DNA of 64,000 nucleotides from contig NC_016460.1 of the NCBI RefSeq assembly GCF_000226115.1, positions 2,418,001 through 2,482,000 on the forward strand, read 5' to 3'. Within the stretch, counting starts at the first letter, position 1. Every line of letters begins with the position of its first letter. Of this stretch, positions 34,501 through 45,879 are shown one piece after another. This stretch comes from Thermothielavioides terrestris NRRL 8126 (lineage: Eukaryota > Ascomycota > Sordariomycetes > Sordariales > Chaetomiaceae). Made by a program: the position numbers and the translations under genes. Under the pieces are notes generated by a model. The model did not search any database, was not told the origin of the DNA, and was given only the letters and a program-made list of their open reading frames with translations.

Positions 34501-37083
34501 TTCCGGCGATACCCTGTCAGCGCAGGTCGTCTTTGGTTTCACCCCATCTCGTGGATTTGGCTGCAGCTGGTGATGCCACTGGCAGAAAACGGCATGCGCA
34601 ATCATCTCAAGCATGATGGATGGCGCCGCACAATCTCTCGTGAACGAATGGCAGGTTCCTCCGCCCATGTGTCTGGCGCCGTCAGCAAACACACCTCGGG
34701 ATGGTTCTTGAACGCTTCTGGCAGCTTGCAGGAGCTCAAACAGTACCATACACCACACCCCATTGACTGGATGGCTGCGGAATGCCTGAAGCGACTGCAA
34801 GATAGATTGTCTGGCGGCTCGAGGCGAGCTTCTTGCAGGAAATCGAGACCTGGTACCCACCATCAAGCTCACCAGAAGGAACTGTCAGTTCAACTTGGAC
34901 GGGCGCATGAGAGCTAATTTGGGGGTCACCTATATCAAGCGGTGCCACTCCGCGGCTCCGGTCTCGCCATGGGCAGCCGGCCGCATACCGGAGACCACCG
35001 GAAGCGTTAGACACGGCAAATCGATGCGGCGGCAGAGACTAGTGCGCCGTGGGCCAATCTATCCATATCACCACTCCCATACGCGCGCAATGGAACCTAC
35101 TTCAAACACGCCCGTATGGCATCTGTGGAAACCAACGGGTGTCCTCCGTTCAGATGAGTTTCGACGCAAGTATGGCCTGCCGTGGATGCGGGTAACGCGC
35201 TAAACCCGTGGACCCGTGGTGTGATGCTGGACGGTGGCGGCAGTCCGTGTGGGAAGCGAGGATGACTCCCCCCTCCGCCTAGACCGAGTCCTACGCTATG
35301 CTACGCGCTCCTTCTCCTCCGACTGGACGCGTCACTCACAGCGACGTCGGTCGCAGAATCGAACACGAGAGGGCGTGCTTTGGCGATTCGCTGGCGGGCT
35401 CGTTGAAATATGAATCTCATTTTGACTCGCTTCCACTTCCGCCAATGCGAAGCTGGTAACAGGCGTGGAAACTGGGCAGGTTGACAGTTGGATGTCGCAA
35501 ACTGCCGGGCTACCTCAGTTAGGGGGCGAACTCACCAGCGGGGTTGGCTGCCTGTCTTGGCGGTGGGGAACGTACCACTTCCTCGTTCGCTGGTGGAATG
35601 TATCCGCACTTCCGTACCAACCTGGAAGGCGGGCTCGGTGGCGCTGCACATTTTCCGTGCACAGACCAGCTGCAGCATTCAGCTCCGGTCGCCTGTCACT
35701 GAATCAATGCTTGCCCAGCCCATTCGCCTGGTGGCCATCGGGATTTTGTCATTCACCAAGCATTGCGCATCTGCAAGTCCCTGCAGCACAGCCCTCCCCA
35801 GCAGATCCCACCCCAACGCCTCGATGTCGGCAGCGATATGCCGCAGAGGACCAGGAGAGGGCGGTCCTTCCGCTGCCTTCTGTTTTTTTCTTCTTTGACC
35901 GAAGCACATGGAGACCACATTGCCTGGAGACTACCGAGAAGGACACGCAATCCATTCGTGGCAGCGGCCAGTCGCAACAATCGGACGATACTGTAGTGAC
36001 GTGCTTGGACTGAGGTGGCCGAACTCAGCGCACCGTCTTCCATTCACCGCGGTGCGAGGGAGACGGTTTCCTCCTCTTACACAGGAGCATAGCACGCTAA
36101 TGAGGTGCATTCAGATGGCTGCTGACATGGGAATCTTCCGAGCTGCGAGCAGGGTGCGCCGTGCAGAGCCGATGCAGGCGCAGGCGCAGGCGCAGGCCCC
36201 CAAGCCGCGGAAACCCGAACAGCCCAGGCTCCCCGTCTCTCTTCCGGTTTGCAATTTGCAGAGCCATTTGATTGCTCCCGCCGAGGGAATGGACCCGGGC
36301 TTTTCCTTTCTCCTTTCTGCTGGCACTGGCGGGCCTGGGAGGCACTGCAAGCCTGGAAGCGGGTCGCCCTCTCCACGAGTGGCCATCCCGTCTGCCCTGC
36401 CCACCAAAGCAGCGGGCCCTTCAGCGCCGCCGGGCTGCAGGCTGCAGGCTTAGGCTTGTACATACACTCCACTCGGTACTAGGTGTGGTTTGTATGCTGG
36501 ACGGGGATGCACCCCCTCTCTGGCCCTACCTACTCGAAATCCACACGCTCCTGGGGTCTGCCGGTAACGGGGAGTGTAGTGTGAAGTTACCTCACATACC
36601 CAGCGGAAGGTAACGACACTACGGATACCTCCTTGCCCCCTTCTCCATTCCCCCCCCCCCCCCCCCCCCCCCCCCCGAACTCGGTACTATGTACGCTGAA
36701 CCGCAGCGGGCGACCTTTTCCCGGGTTTACTGGACTATAACACCCCCCACCACCCTCGCACTCAGTCTAATAATACGAGCTGCTCACCCTCCCTTTTCCT
36801 GCCCTTCCCTTCCTCGCGGCCCTTCTCTTCTTTCTCATTTGCGGTTGCTGGCGAGCACGCTAGTTCCCTTGTCGTGGGACCGCCCGGCTCCGTCACCTTC
36901 CCGTCACCTTCCTCACCTGGTTTCTTATTTACTATTCGTCTTCCGGCCCGTTCCCACTTCTTCCCCAAGCGCTCCGCCCGCCCCCGCTGTTCCCTGTCCA
37001 CCCGGCCGCCGGTGACTTCTTCCAAGGTTTTTCCCAGCTTAAGGTTCCGGGTGTCGGGTGTCTTGTTGTTGTTGTGTGTCATC
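31560..37083. other. 5.5 kb region without a supported gene
   Basis: Many short open frames occur in all six phases but none shows a motif, a long frame or splice-consistent coding. Visible simple structure: a 12-bp GCCCGAAGCCCT unit repeated about three times (31909-31945); G-rich tracts at 34078-34101; a GCAGGC repeat at 36175-36198; and a 28-base C run at 36649-36676. The last 400 bp are CT-rich and probably the leader and promoter of the gene at 37084. It may hold non-coding transcripts or a long-decayed element; I cannot tell. Confidence 0.5.
36649..36676. repeat. Poly(C) homopolymer, 28 bases
   Basis: An uninterrupted run of C about 400 bp before the next start codon. Such runs can fold (i-motif/G-quadruplex strands) but their lengths are also often wrong in assemblies. 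Confidence 0.9.
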
Positions 37084-38109
37084 ATGCCGCCCCAACTATT
37101 ACCGGCCTCGGCCGCCGCCTTCGCTCCCCGCGCATCTTCGGTCAACGTCGTGCTGGGGTCCAAGGTCGAGCCGTGGCTGACCCAGACGCTGAAGCGCATC
37201 AACAAGATCAAGCGCCCGCTCAACAGCGTGCCACAGCACCAGAGATGCCTGACCGAGACACTGTCGTCGCCAAACGCCATCTGGACCTTGGCCTCCCTGC
37301 TGCTACCCAAGGCGCCCGAAGCGGAACTAAGGAAGGACTCCAACCCGCTCATCGAGGCCCTCTTCAACTACCAGATCATCCACCTGGAGGCCTACATCGT
37401 CCACGTCGACATGGTGCTGAGGAACGAGGTCGCCTACAAGCTGACGCCAGAGACCATCGAGTCACTCATTGAGTACCACAAGGACATCTACTGCGTCGAT
37501 GCCAAGGCCAACACGTACGACTGGTCCGAGAAGGAGCAGCAGTGCAAGAAGCTGCACGATGAATTTGTCCAGGCCATCAACAAGTTCGTGTTCAGGACGC
37601 ATGTGTCGGCGCTCGAGGGTCTCGAAGAGGATGGGGCCGGGGAGCTGCTAGGAGGGAAGAGTGAAGAGGTCAAGAACAGCATCATGGGACTCATCAAGCC
37701 CTTGCTGCCGCCGCCGCCGAGGATCGTGGATGTCGTCCGCCAGCCGCCGCTCCTGCCCAGCTCGCCCGCCGGCGCCGCTCTGTGGTCTCAACCGTCGCCA
37801 CCACCGACGATGCCCGCCCCGGTCGAGTCGTGGAAGATCCTGCCATCGAGTCCGAGCGTGGCGTCAACCGCGGATTCTGCCGCCTCGATTTGGGCCGCCA
37901 TCGGGATGAGCGAGGTTCAGGTGCCTTCGCCGCCGCCGGCATACAGCCAGCCGTACTCTTCGGCCGGGCTGTATTTCAGCTCGCCAGTCGTGACAGCGCC
38001 CATCCCCCAGCTGCCGCTTCCGAGCATGCTCGCGCCCCAGTGCGGAGTCAGCGTGGGATACAACTCGTTTGGCTGGGACCGGTATCAGGAATACGCCACA
38101 ACCATGTGA
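37084..38109 (+). CDS. Pro-rich protein of unknown function, 341 residues
   Basis: A single exon. The ATG at 37084 (MPPQLLPASAAAFAPRASSV) is preferred over an in-frame ATG at 36874 because the intervening translation is Pro/Ser/Arg-rich leader. Residues 15-215 look folded and helical: NVVLGSKVEPWLTQTLKRIN, then NPLIEALFNYQIIHLEAYIVH, then a charged helix with YDWSEKEQQCKKLHDEFVQA. The rest is Pro/Ser-rich and disordered (PLLPPPPRIVD, SPPPAYSQPYSSAGLYF). No transmembrane segment, signal or known family is recognised. Strong C-ending codon bias supports a genuine gene. Confidence 0.8.
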   Translation: MPPQLLPASAAAFAPRASSVNVVLGSKVEPWLTQTLKRINKIKRPLNSVPQHQRCLTETLSSPNAIWTLASLLLPKAPEAELRKDSNPLIEALFNYQIIHLEAYIVHVDMVLRNEVAYKLTPETIESLIEYHKDIYCVDAKANTYDWSEKEQQCKKLHDEFVQAINKFVFRTHVSALEGLEEDGAGELLGGKSEEVKNSIMGLIKPLLPPPPRIVDVVRQPPLLPSSPAGAALWSQPSPPPTMPAPVESWKILPSSPSVASTADSAASIWAAIGMSEVQVPSPPPAYSQPYSSAGLYFSSPVVTAPIPQLPLPSMLAPQCGVSVGYNSFGWDRYQEYATTM

Positions 38110-40640
38110 CAACCACCGCCATCGGTCCACGGAACAAGCTACCCGGCCGTGACGACCTCTCCGTGAGCTCGCCAGCAATAGCGCGGCCGGGTCTCACCAG
38201 CTGACTCCGGAGGGCCGCCAAAACTGGCATATAGCGCGGCGGAGGTGATGCTCTGTCACACACGCAGCTCGTCTCGGGGTATGTCCGCACTCCTCGGTTG
38301 CAAGGGCTGGGAGCGACTCGAACCATCGGCAAATACCCTCCTTCGATTCACATCTTTCTGGTCGGTTTCCTTTGTGGTCAAGGCCTAGCGAGCGAGCGTC
38401 GTTTTCCACCTCCTTTTTCCCTTTTTTCGTCTTTTTTGGGATACCACCGCTATCGCCGCGAGATCGGTCCAGGGCAATTTTCTTTTTCTTTTTGTTCCTT
38501 TTCCAACCTCAGCATGGCCGGATCCTGGGGCGGAGATCTGATTGCATTTACAGCATGGAGGTCGAGATACAGGCGGTTCTGGTTTTTGGCTTAAGACGAA
38601 TTGCAGCAATGCAGCCCCCAACCTCGGCAGAGACCGAGCACAGAGACACCCCCCCTCTTTCTTTTCTCTCTTCCTTCTTTTCTCTCAATCCCCTTTTTTC
38701 TTTTGGTTGGATCCCTGTGGGAACAAGACTCGGGAGGCTGGTTAGACTTTGATACCCCTGCGTGTGTCTGGGGACGCATCGCGTCCGCTCCTTCCCTTCC
38801 TCCTTGTTTTTCTTGTCTCATGGATGATGTTCACGGCCTTACGACGGATATACCCCGACCTAATCAACGACGACCTTTCCCCCGACGAAGCGGGGCATTC
38901 GTCGCCCAGCTTGATGTTGGGCGACGGCACCACCGGACGGAGGGAAACTGCCCCGAAGAAACAAATCGGGTGCTGGGGTAATTCGGCACGAAGAGATGCG
39001 ACACGACTCGCCGGGACTGGGTCTCGATGATGCGACGAAACGGATGCTCTTCGACGCCGGCCGATCTGAAACATACATCTAGCCTCGGGAACGCATAGCT
39101 GGGATCTTGCGCGAGAGGCAGACACTGGTTGTCGACAAGAACAAGGACCTGTGCCCTGCCGGGATTGGCTTCAAGAGCCGTTGTGGCTTGGCGGGGCGGG
39201 GGGAAAGGAAGGGATCAGGACTGGAATCGGGCGTATCGGAGGAAGATTCAGCCTCTGGATGTCGCAGGCAACTGGTTGCCTATCTGCTCATCCCTCTCTA
39301 TTTGGACTTTTCGGCAAACCCTTCGGTTCACCTGGCCATCAACGTCGGTCAGCTGAACACCCGGAACGAGATTACTGCTGCGACAAGTCACAACTCGGAC
39401 ACACTCGACTCGGCCTCTTCCCCCCTGCTAGCCAGGGCTGGATTCGGACGGTTGTGATGTGCAGTTTGTGTTGCTTGCCTCGCAGGTCAGGTCAAGGTTT
39501 TCCGGGCGACAGGTTCGGATTTGGCGTTGATGACCCCGGTGATGACAAGGGGGCCGGAAGTCTGGGTGGGTGTTTGGATTGGGCAAAATGCGGTTCATTC
39601 CACCGCATGCCTACCTGTACCCTGTACGGCGCCATCACGAAGCGGCTCCAGCAGCAGCTCTGATGATGACGGCGGGGCTGCGGCATGGCGAAGCCAGATG
39701 GGCCCTGCGGCGACGGCTCTGTTCCCCCATGGGATCGGTCCATGAAGAGAAGCAGCGCTTGCTCTTGCGACCCACCAGGGGGGAACGGGTCGTGCGGTAC
39801 GGATCAACTGGCATGGAGATGCTGGAAAGTATCCGCGCTGGACAGCGGCTGGTCATTTCTACTTAGGTACCAGTACCTATTACTCATATCATGCACACGC
39901 TCAATCTCGTTGGTTGTTGAGTATAGCTCGTTTGACTTTACTCTACTGTGGAGCATATAGTACTTAATACAAACAAAAAAAGCAAAAGCAGTGCAAACCT
40001 GTTTGCGAGCATGTGACGATCGTGACTGCATGAAATGGACTTTGTTACGTCAGCAGCGTTTCGGCAGGGTTGCAATCGGCGCCATTTATCTGAGCTGCGA
40101 TGGGACTTTTTAATTTTTACAAATTTGGAACCAGATCATCTGACAATGGCAATTGGATGCAACGTTTCTTCTCATTTGTGGTGCTACACTACAGTACAAC
40201 GGAGAAGTTGTCCAGATGCGCAAAGGGGATGAAACCTTGTGGGCAGGCATCGAATCTGGGCGTCGCGATGCGAAGGACGAATCGGGAGATGATCGGTGCC
40301 TAATTGGGCGTTGTAGGACTAAGCGTGCGAGGAAGAAGGAAGAAGTTGAGGGCGAAAAGAGAGGGTGCCTAGGATGTTCATTATAGGCACACGAAGGACC
40401 AGAATAAGTTGGTCGTGAATCACCGGCAGAGCAAACGCGTTGGGCATTAGAGGCCCGCAACATACGGATTAGTTAAAGATATATCAGGGGCAGAGTCCCA
40501 GGCCCAAGAGGGCACTGCTACTGATCCTGTCTAGGTAAGGATCGGTCTCTGGTCAATCTAGGGCGCTCGCTGCGGTTGAGAGGTAGAAGTGTCTCACATA
40601 GAACTATACTATTATACTACCTGATAGTAACATAGACGTC
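38110..40640. other. Intergenic before the transposon block
   Basis: No supported gene. T-rich stretches near 38400-38500 and 38650-38720, and mixed sequence after 39900 with falling GC content, mark the approach to the repeat block. Confidence 0.45.
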
Positions 40641-40683
40641 TCGCCAATGCTTCGCTCACTCGTTGGCGATGTAACTCAGCTAG
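40641..40683 (+). other. Possible isolated Helitron 3' terminus
   Basis: A 9-bp imperfect hairpin (TCGCCAATG..CGTTGGCGA, 40641-40669, one G-T wobble) is followed 10 nt later by CTAG (40680-40683) and a T. This is the same layout as the real Helitron end at 52176-52204 (hairpin, 8 nt, CTAG, T). The matching 5' TC end was not found, so this could be a fragment or chance. Confidence 0.35.
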
Positions 40684-40803
40684 TTGCAACACACTGGTTG
40701 AGACTATTACAAATGGCGAGTATTCAAGGCCATTATAGGTATCATAGTTGGTCGCAGCTTCCCCTAGGCATACCAGTTCATCTTTGAATCAAGGCTCTAC
40801 AGG

Positions 40804-40808
40804 CAAAC
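40804..40808 (+). repeat. 5' target-site duplication of Copia copy 1 (CAAAC)
   Basis: CAAAC directly before the 5' LTR pairs with TAAAC (53811-53815) directly after the 3' LTR. They differ by one C-to-T in a CA context, the preferred RIP site, so a 5-bp duplication is likely. Confidence 0.7.
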
Positions 40809-41018
40809 TGTCAGAACCAGCCCGGCCCAGGGTAGTAGGCCGGCCCACCGAGATTAGGATCCACCAGCTTGATGCCTAACTGCCGCCTAAGACTAGGCTC
40901 CTGATCAAGAGAACTCTCCTACAATACAACATCCTCAACACCACGATTGATTCCAGTTGTATACATTGCTTATATCGTAATAGCTTTATCTTCCTAAGCC
41001 GGCGTAGCGGTTCTAACA
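40809..41018 (+). repeat. 5' LTR, Copia copy 1 (210 bp)
   Basis: Begins TGTCAGAACC and ends GGTTCTAACA, the expected TG..CA form. It aligns base for base, with transitions only, with the LTRs at 53601, 57416 and 63238. Confidence 0.95.
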
Positions 41019-41059
41019 ATTAAGAGTCTCATTGGCTTAAAAACCTAGCCCTATCTCTA

Positions 41060-44000
41060 AGTATATAGCCCTATATATAGCGTTTAGTAGCAACTACTAT
41101 ATCTTCGAAAGCCGATATAAAGATCGATATTATCCTAGCTAGCCTAGATAACTAGATAGCTTAGAACTATAAGTTCGTCAATAAGGCTAAGTATCTCGAC
41201 CTATTTAACTACTTCGAAGATAAGGCGAAGCTTCTCCTAAAGCCTATAATAGCCAATACCTACGATCTCGCCTATAAACGTATCTAATATAAGCTCTAGG
41301 AATATATCGTTGAACTATAGGCTTCTATACTAGCTATAGCTATAAGAGCTCTAGCCGATCTAGGAGTATCTATTATAGGCGAGTAATGGCCTAGCACTAT
41401 CTCTATAGCCTAGGATAACGATATAGATTCCTAGACCCTCTCTAAGAACAAAGGTCTATAAAAGTAGCTTAATGTCGAGGCACTAAATAGCTATTAAAGG
41501 AAGCTCTATAATAAGAAGGAGAAATAGTTCAATAACAATATTACTATCGTTATTTTATAAGTTAAGAAGGATCTAGACTATAAATATAAGGACTATAAAT
41601 ACTAGACTAATTACCTTACCTAGATATTAACCTTTATAACTACTATAGTAGTGGCCAACTACTAGTCTACCTACTTTATAGAGTATATTGACCTTCGAAT
41701 ATAGTATAACAACTTTAAAAAGACTATTTAGCCAACTATCGAAATAATAATAGAGCTTTAAATATATATTTATATCTACTTTAATATATTTAAATATCTT
41801 AGAAATATATATATTAAAAAGGCTAATTTCGAAAGGTAGCTTATTAAATAGAAGAATCTAATAGATAAAGCTTCTCTTTAGAAGATAAGTAAGACGAAGG
41901 ATCCTAGCCTATAGTTCAATGAACTAATAGCTATACTAGAGAAGCTATTTCTAAACTTTATTTCCCTCTATACTATAAATAAGATAGAGATCCTTAAGAA
42001 GCTAACCTTTTAAGATATAGCTATAGAAGTCTATAAAGGAATATACCTATTCTTTAAGAAGGCGTCTAACTATATAGAGAAAGGATCCTTCCTAATATAT
42101 AGCCCTAGAAAAAAAGAAAATAAGGACTCTAAGCAACTAGAAGATTAGGAGGATCGCCCTAGGTACTAAGCTAGTTGTAAAGAGGGAGCTAGAATTAGCC
42201 AATCCTACTTTAAATGTAAGCTAAATATACCTATAGCTCCTAGCACCTCTATAAGGTCTTTAAATATATTAAGGAAATACTATACCTATAATTATTTCTA
42301 TTTAACTAAGTGGTACTACTACTTAAACCCTAAGAGTATACTACTTAAATAGGAACCTAGAGAATATATCAAGGCTTATATAGAAGCTAATTTAAAAGCT
42401 AATTCAACTCTATAAACAGAGGCTAATAGGCTCTAGATAAAGAGGTCTAAGAATAGCCTTACTAACAACGTAAAGAGCGATATAGATAAAGATCTACTAC
42501 TATATTGACTAGCTAACTACTCTAAGAGAGCTATAGCTACGCTCCTAACGAAAGAGCCTAAGGTCCTTGAAATAGATATAGTAGATGCCAACGCCCCTAA
42601 AGAGGGTACTACTCCTAAAGAGAGTACTACCTAAGAAGAGGGTAACGCCCCTAAAGTAGGCACCGCCCTTAAAGTAGGTATCGCCCCTAATATAGGCAAC
42701 GCCCCTAACGTAGGTACCAACATTATAGCGATGTTTAGCTACTAATATATTATAAGAATATAGCAATAGAGAGCTATAGGCAAATATATAGTAAGCTTTA
42801 CTACGATCTTAGCTATATTCTAGATAAGCTAGAGATATCCCCTAATCAACTCGGTAATCCTAGATTCAAGGTCAACTATTTATATCGCTAACTATCTAAA
42901 TAGGTTTAAAAGGCCTTCTAAGTTAGCTATACCTAATGACTATATCTAGGTAGGCAAATACCCTATTTAGATTAAAGGATATAGCAAGATAAATATTAAA
43001 TTATAGAACAACGAGGGTATTATAGTCTTTATACTATATAACGTAGCTTACTGTCTAACCTTTATATATAACATTATATCATTAAAGTAGCTTAATCGAC
43101 AAGGGATCTAGTAGGACAATAGGCTAGAGAGTATACTAAACTACCTATTTAGACGCTAAGATTATATACTCTTCGAATATACTATAAAGAAGCTCTAACA
43201 ATATATCCTTAAATATATACCTAAGGACTATACACCTATAGCCTTTGCTATTTAAACAAAGAGGCTTAATCGCTAGGCTTACTATATAGAGAACGTAGTA
43301 AATGCTATAACTTAGTATCTACGCCTTAGCTATATAGGCCTAAAGGCCCTTGAACACTTTGTCAATTGCTTATAAGAAAGGTGTATTAAAGGTATACTAA
43401 TATTCGAGTATAACGGCTATAGCTTTAGTAAGTTAAAACGTAGGCCCAATCGTATTCCTAGGCTATTGAACTATAGCCTAGGCGATAGGATCGCCCTAGA
43501 TTTATACCCTTTCTAAGAAAGCCAATAGCGCTTTAAACATCTATTGTTAACGATAAATCGCTATTTAGGTATAATATAAAACTACTATCTACGCAATTAT
43601 AAGGCTCTAGGCATTCTAATAGCTATTAAACACCTTACTACACTGCTTAAAAGGTAGTACTAGCTATATATCAAGGTCCTAGAGTATAACAACGAATTTA
43701 TATAGGCGAGCGCTATTACTACCTAGGCAAAGAGACAAGGCATCTAAATAGAGCCTTTAGCGCCTAATACGCCTATATAGAACAAAGGCGTTAAATACTT
43801 AGGGGATATAATTAAAAAGAAGGCTAGAACAATAGCTATTAGTATATAGTTGCTAAGGCAACTATAGCTAAAAGTTATAAGAGCTATAGTATATCTCTAT
43901 AATAGGACACTATCTTTGACAATAAAGTGGATAACGCTATTAGATCGCTTTTATACCTTCCTTACTAAAAGAGATAGCCTAAGAGCCTTAGAGTATAAGC

Positions 44001-45234
44001 TATACTAAAGGTATTTAAAGGTCTATAATTATAAGGTATTCGCTATAATAGATACTATTAAAAAGAAAGAAAGGCGCTTTAAATAGTTCTAACTAAGAGC
44101 TTAGATCGGCTACCTTATAGGATACGATTCCTTAAACATCTATTATATCTAGAACTTCGCTATCGACTAAATGGTATATATATATAATATAATCTTTAAC
44201 GAAAAGTAGATATATCTAAGCGATCTAAAGCTTATAGTATAAGACATTCCCTAGATAGACCTTAAAGAGCTAAAGCGCTAGCTTAATACTAGAGGCGCTA
44301 ATAATGCTAATTAGCTAAATAATAGCGATTTTACACCTATAGCTAAAGAAGAGAATACAATAGAGGCGTTCAATACGCCTTTAACAACCTTCAAAGAACT
44401 AAAGGAGAGCCTAGCTACTACTAAAGAAATATTAAATACTATTGTAGTAAAAGGCAATACTATAAATACCTTCCTAAAGTTCTAATATCCAACTCCTCTA
44501 CTTACTCTGCTAAGCGCCCTAATCGTAGTTGCCTTCCTAGGTTTACGTTCGTCTAGAGCCTCTAAAGGAGCATTCCAACTATAGGAGGCTGCCTTCAACG
44601 TAGGAACGTTAGGCCCTAGAGCTATCGAATATAGGCATTTAAAGAGGGTCCTCTATACAGAGAAAGAGAGAGAAGAGCTTGCCTAAAAGAGTAAAAAGAA
44701 GGCTAAGAAGGTAGTTGGTACTATTAAAAAGGAAGCTAGTAGTACTAAAAGGATCTCTTAAAAAGAAGTCGATTACCTATAGTAAGAAGGTAAGCTCGGA
44801 TCTATCTACTAGTCGATACTCCTACCTATATCTTAATAGCACTTTAAACTTAAAGATCATCTACTAGACTAGCTATTCCTAAAGGTGGAATATAATTATC
44901 TTCGAAACTACAAAGTAATAGGCTCCTAGGAAGAGATTCGCTACTATAATAAAGAGGTTTAAAGCAAATAGATCCTAGATTATATATAGGTATATATCTA
45001 TAAGTTTAATAAGAATAAGCACTTCGTTAAATATAAGGCGAGGCTAGTAGTATATAGCGATTAGTAAAAGAAGAGGTTCGCTAAAGAGAACTATATAGCT
45101 ATACTCGCTATATAATCCTTTAGAATAGTACTTGCTACTATAGTAAAGTTCGACCTAGAATTAAAGTAGTTTAATATAGTCAACGCCTTTATCAATGTAA
45201 AGATTGATAAAAACATTTATATAGAGATGCTATA
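41060..45234 (+). pseudogene. Copia copy 1 gag, protease, integrase and start of reverse transcriptase (dead)
   Basis: Read with stops ignored, the order is as follows. A gag-like region runs from about 41100 to 42500, with an aromatic-rich YYLNPKS segment near 42270-42350 that may be a zinc knuckle with Cys changed to Tyr. The aspartic protease is near 42850, reading VILDSRST where DSGST is canonical. Integrase is at about 43530-44220. Reverse transcriptase begins near 44990 and is cut at 45234 by the Helitron, just after a KNIYIEML-type motif. Stops fall where Gln, Trp and Arg codons are expected. No functional product is possible. Confidence 0.88.
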
Positions 45235-45505
45235 TCTAATATATATACTACACAACGGCCCTCAATTTTGCTATAAGACGATGGTCATTCAAGCTGTAAA
45301 ACAGGGGTCTCCCTTAACTAATTGTTATTGCTTTCTATCTTCTATGTCTGTTAACAGATAACAAGTGCAGGGTATAGGTCTATTAGCGTTTTTTCCCCTC
45401 TACCTCGCTTACCCCTTTTCGGATATGCGAGCCCCCTTTTCGGATATACAAATTTCATGGAAAAAGCTCGGCTCCCCCTTTTTTAGATACTCCCCCTTTT
45501 CTAGG

Positions 45506-45514
45506 TATATAAAA
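45506..45514 (+). promoter_or_regulatory. TATA-like box ahead of the Helitron Rep-helicase
   Basis: TATATAAAA about 350-400 bp upstream of the first recognisable Rep-helicase codons, within a C/T-rich region that carries two copies of CCCCTTTTCGGATAT (about 45411-45449). Role inferred only from position. Confidence 0.4.
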
Positions 45515-45879
45515 TTTTCTGTTCTCTCTCCTCCTCCCTTTTCTATTATTATTTATAGCTTCTTTTGTCTTTGCTACACTTCTTTGGATCTACTACGCTT
45601 TGTAACTCCATATACCTCCTCTTCGTTAACCTCCTGCCTCTCAGTCTACGTTCTATAACCGTTGCTATATATATAAGCCGCTATCAGACTTTCAGACCTA
45701 TCGTAATAGCGCTCCTTATACTATATACATCTCTTACAATAGTAGTCGTAGGCGTAGGCGTAGCTATGCTTGTACTCTTGACCCTCCTAAGCTCCTCCAA
45801 CCTCTCGATCCTATAGTTCCTACTAGTTAGCTACCTTTTATAGGTTGTATAACTTTCGTGATCCTACTCTGCTATCCTA

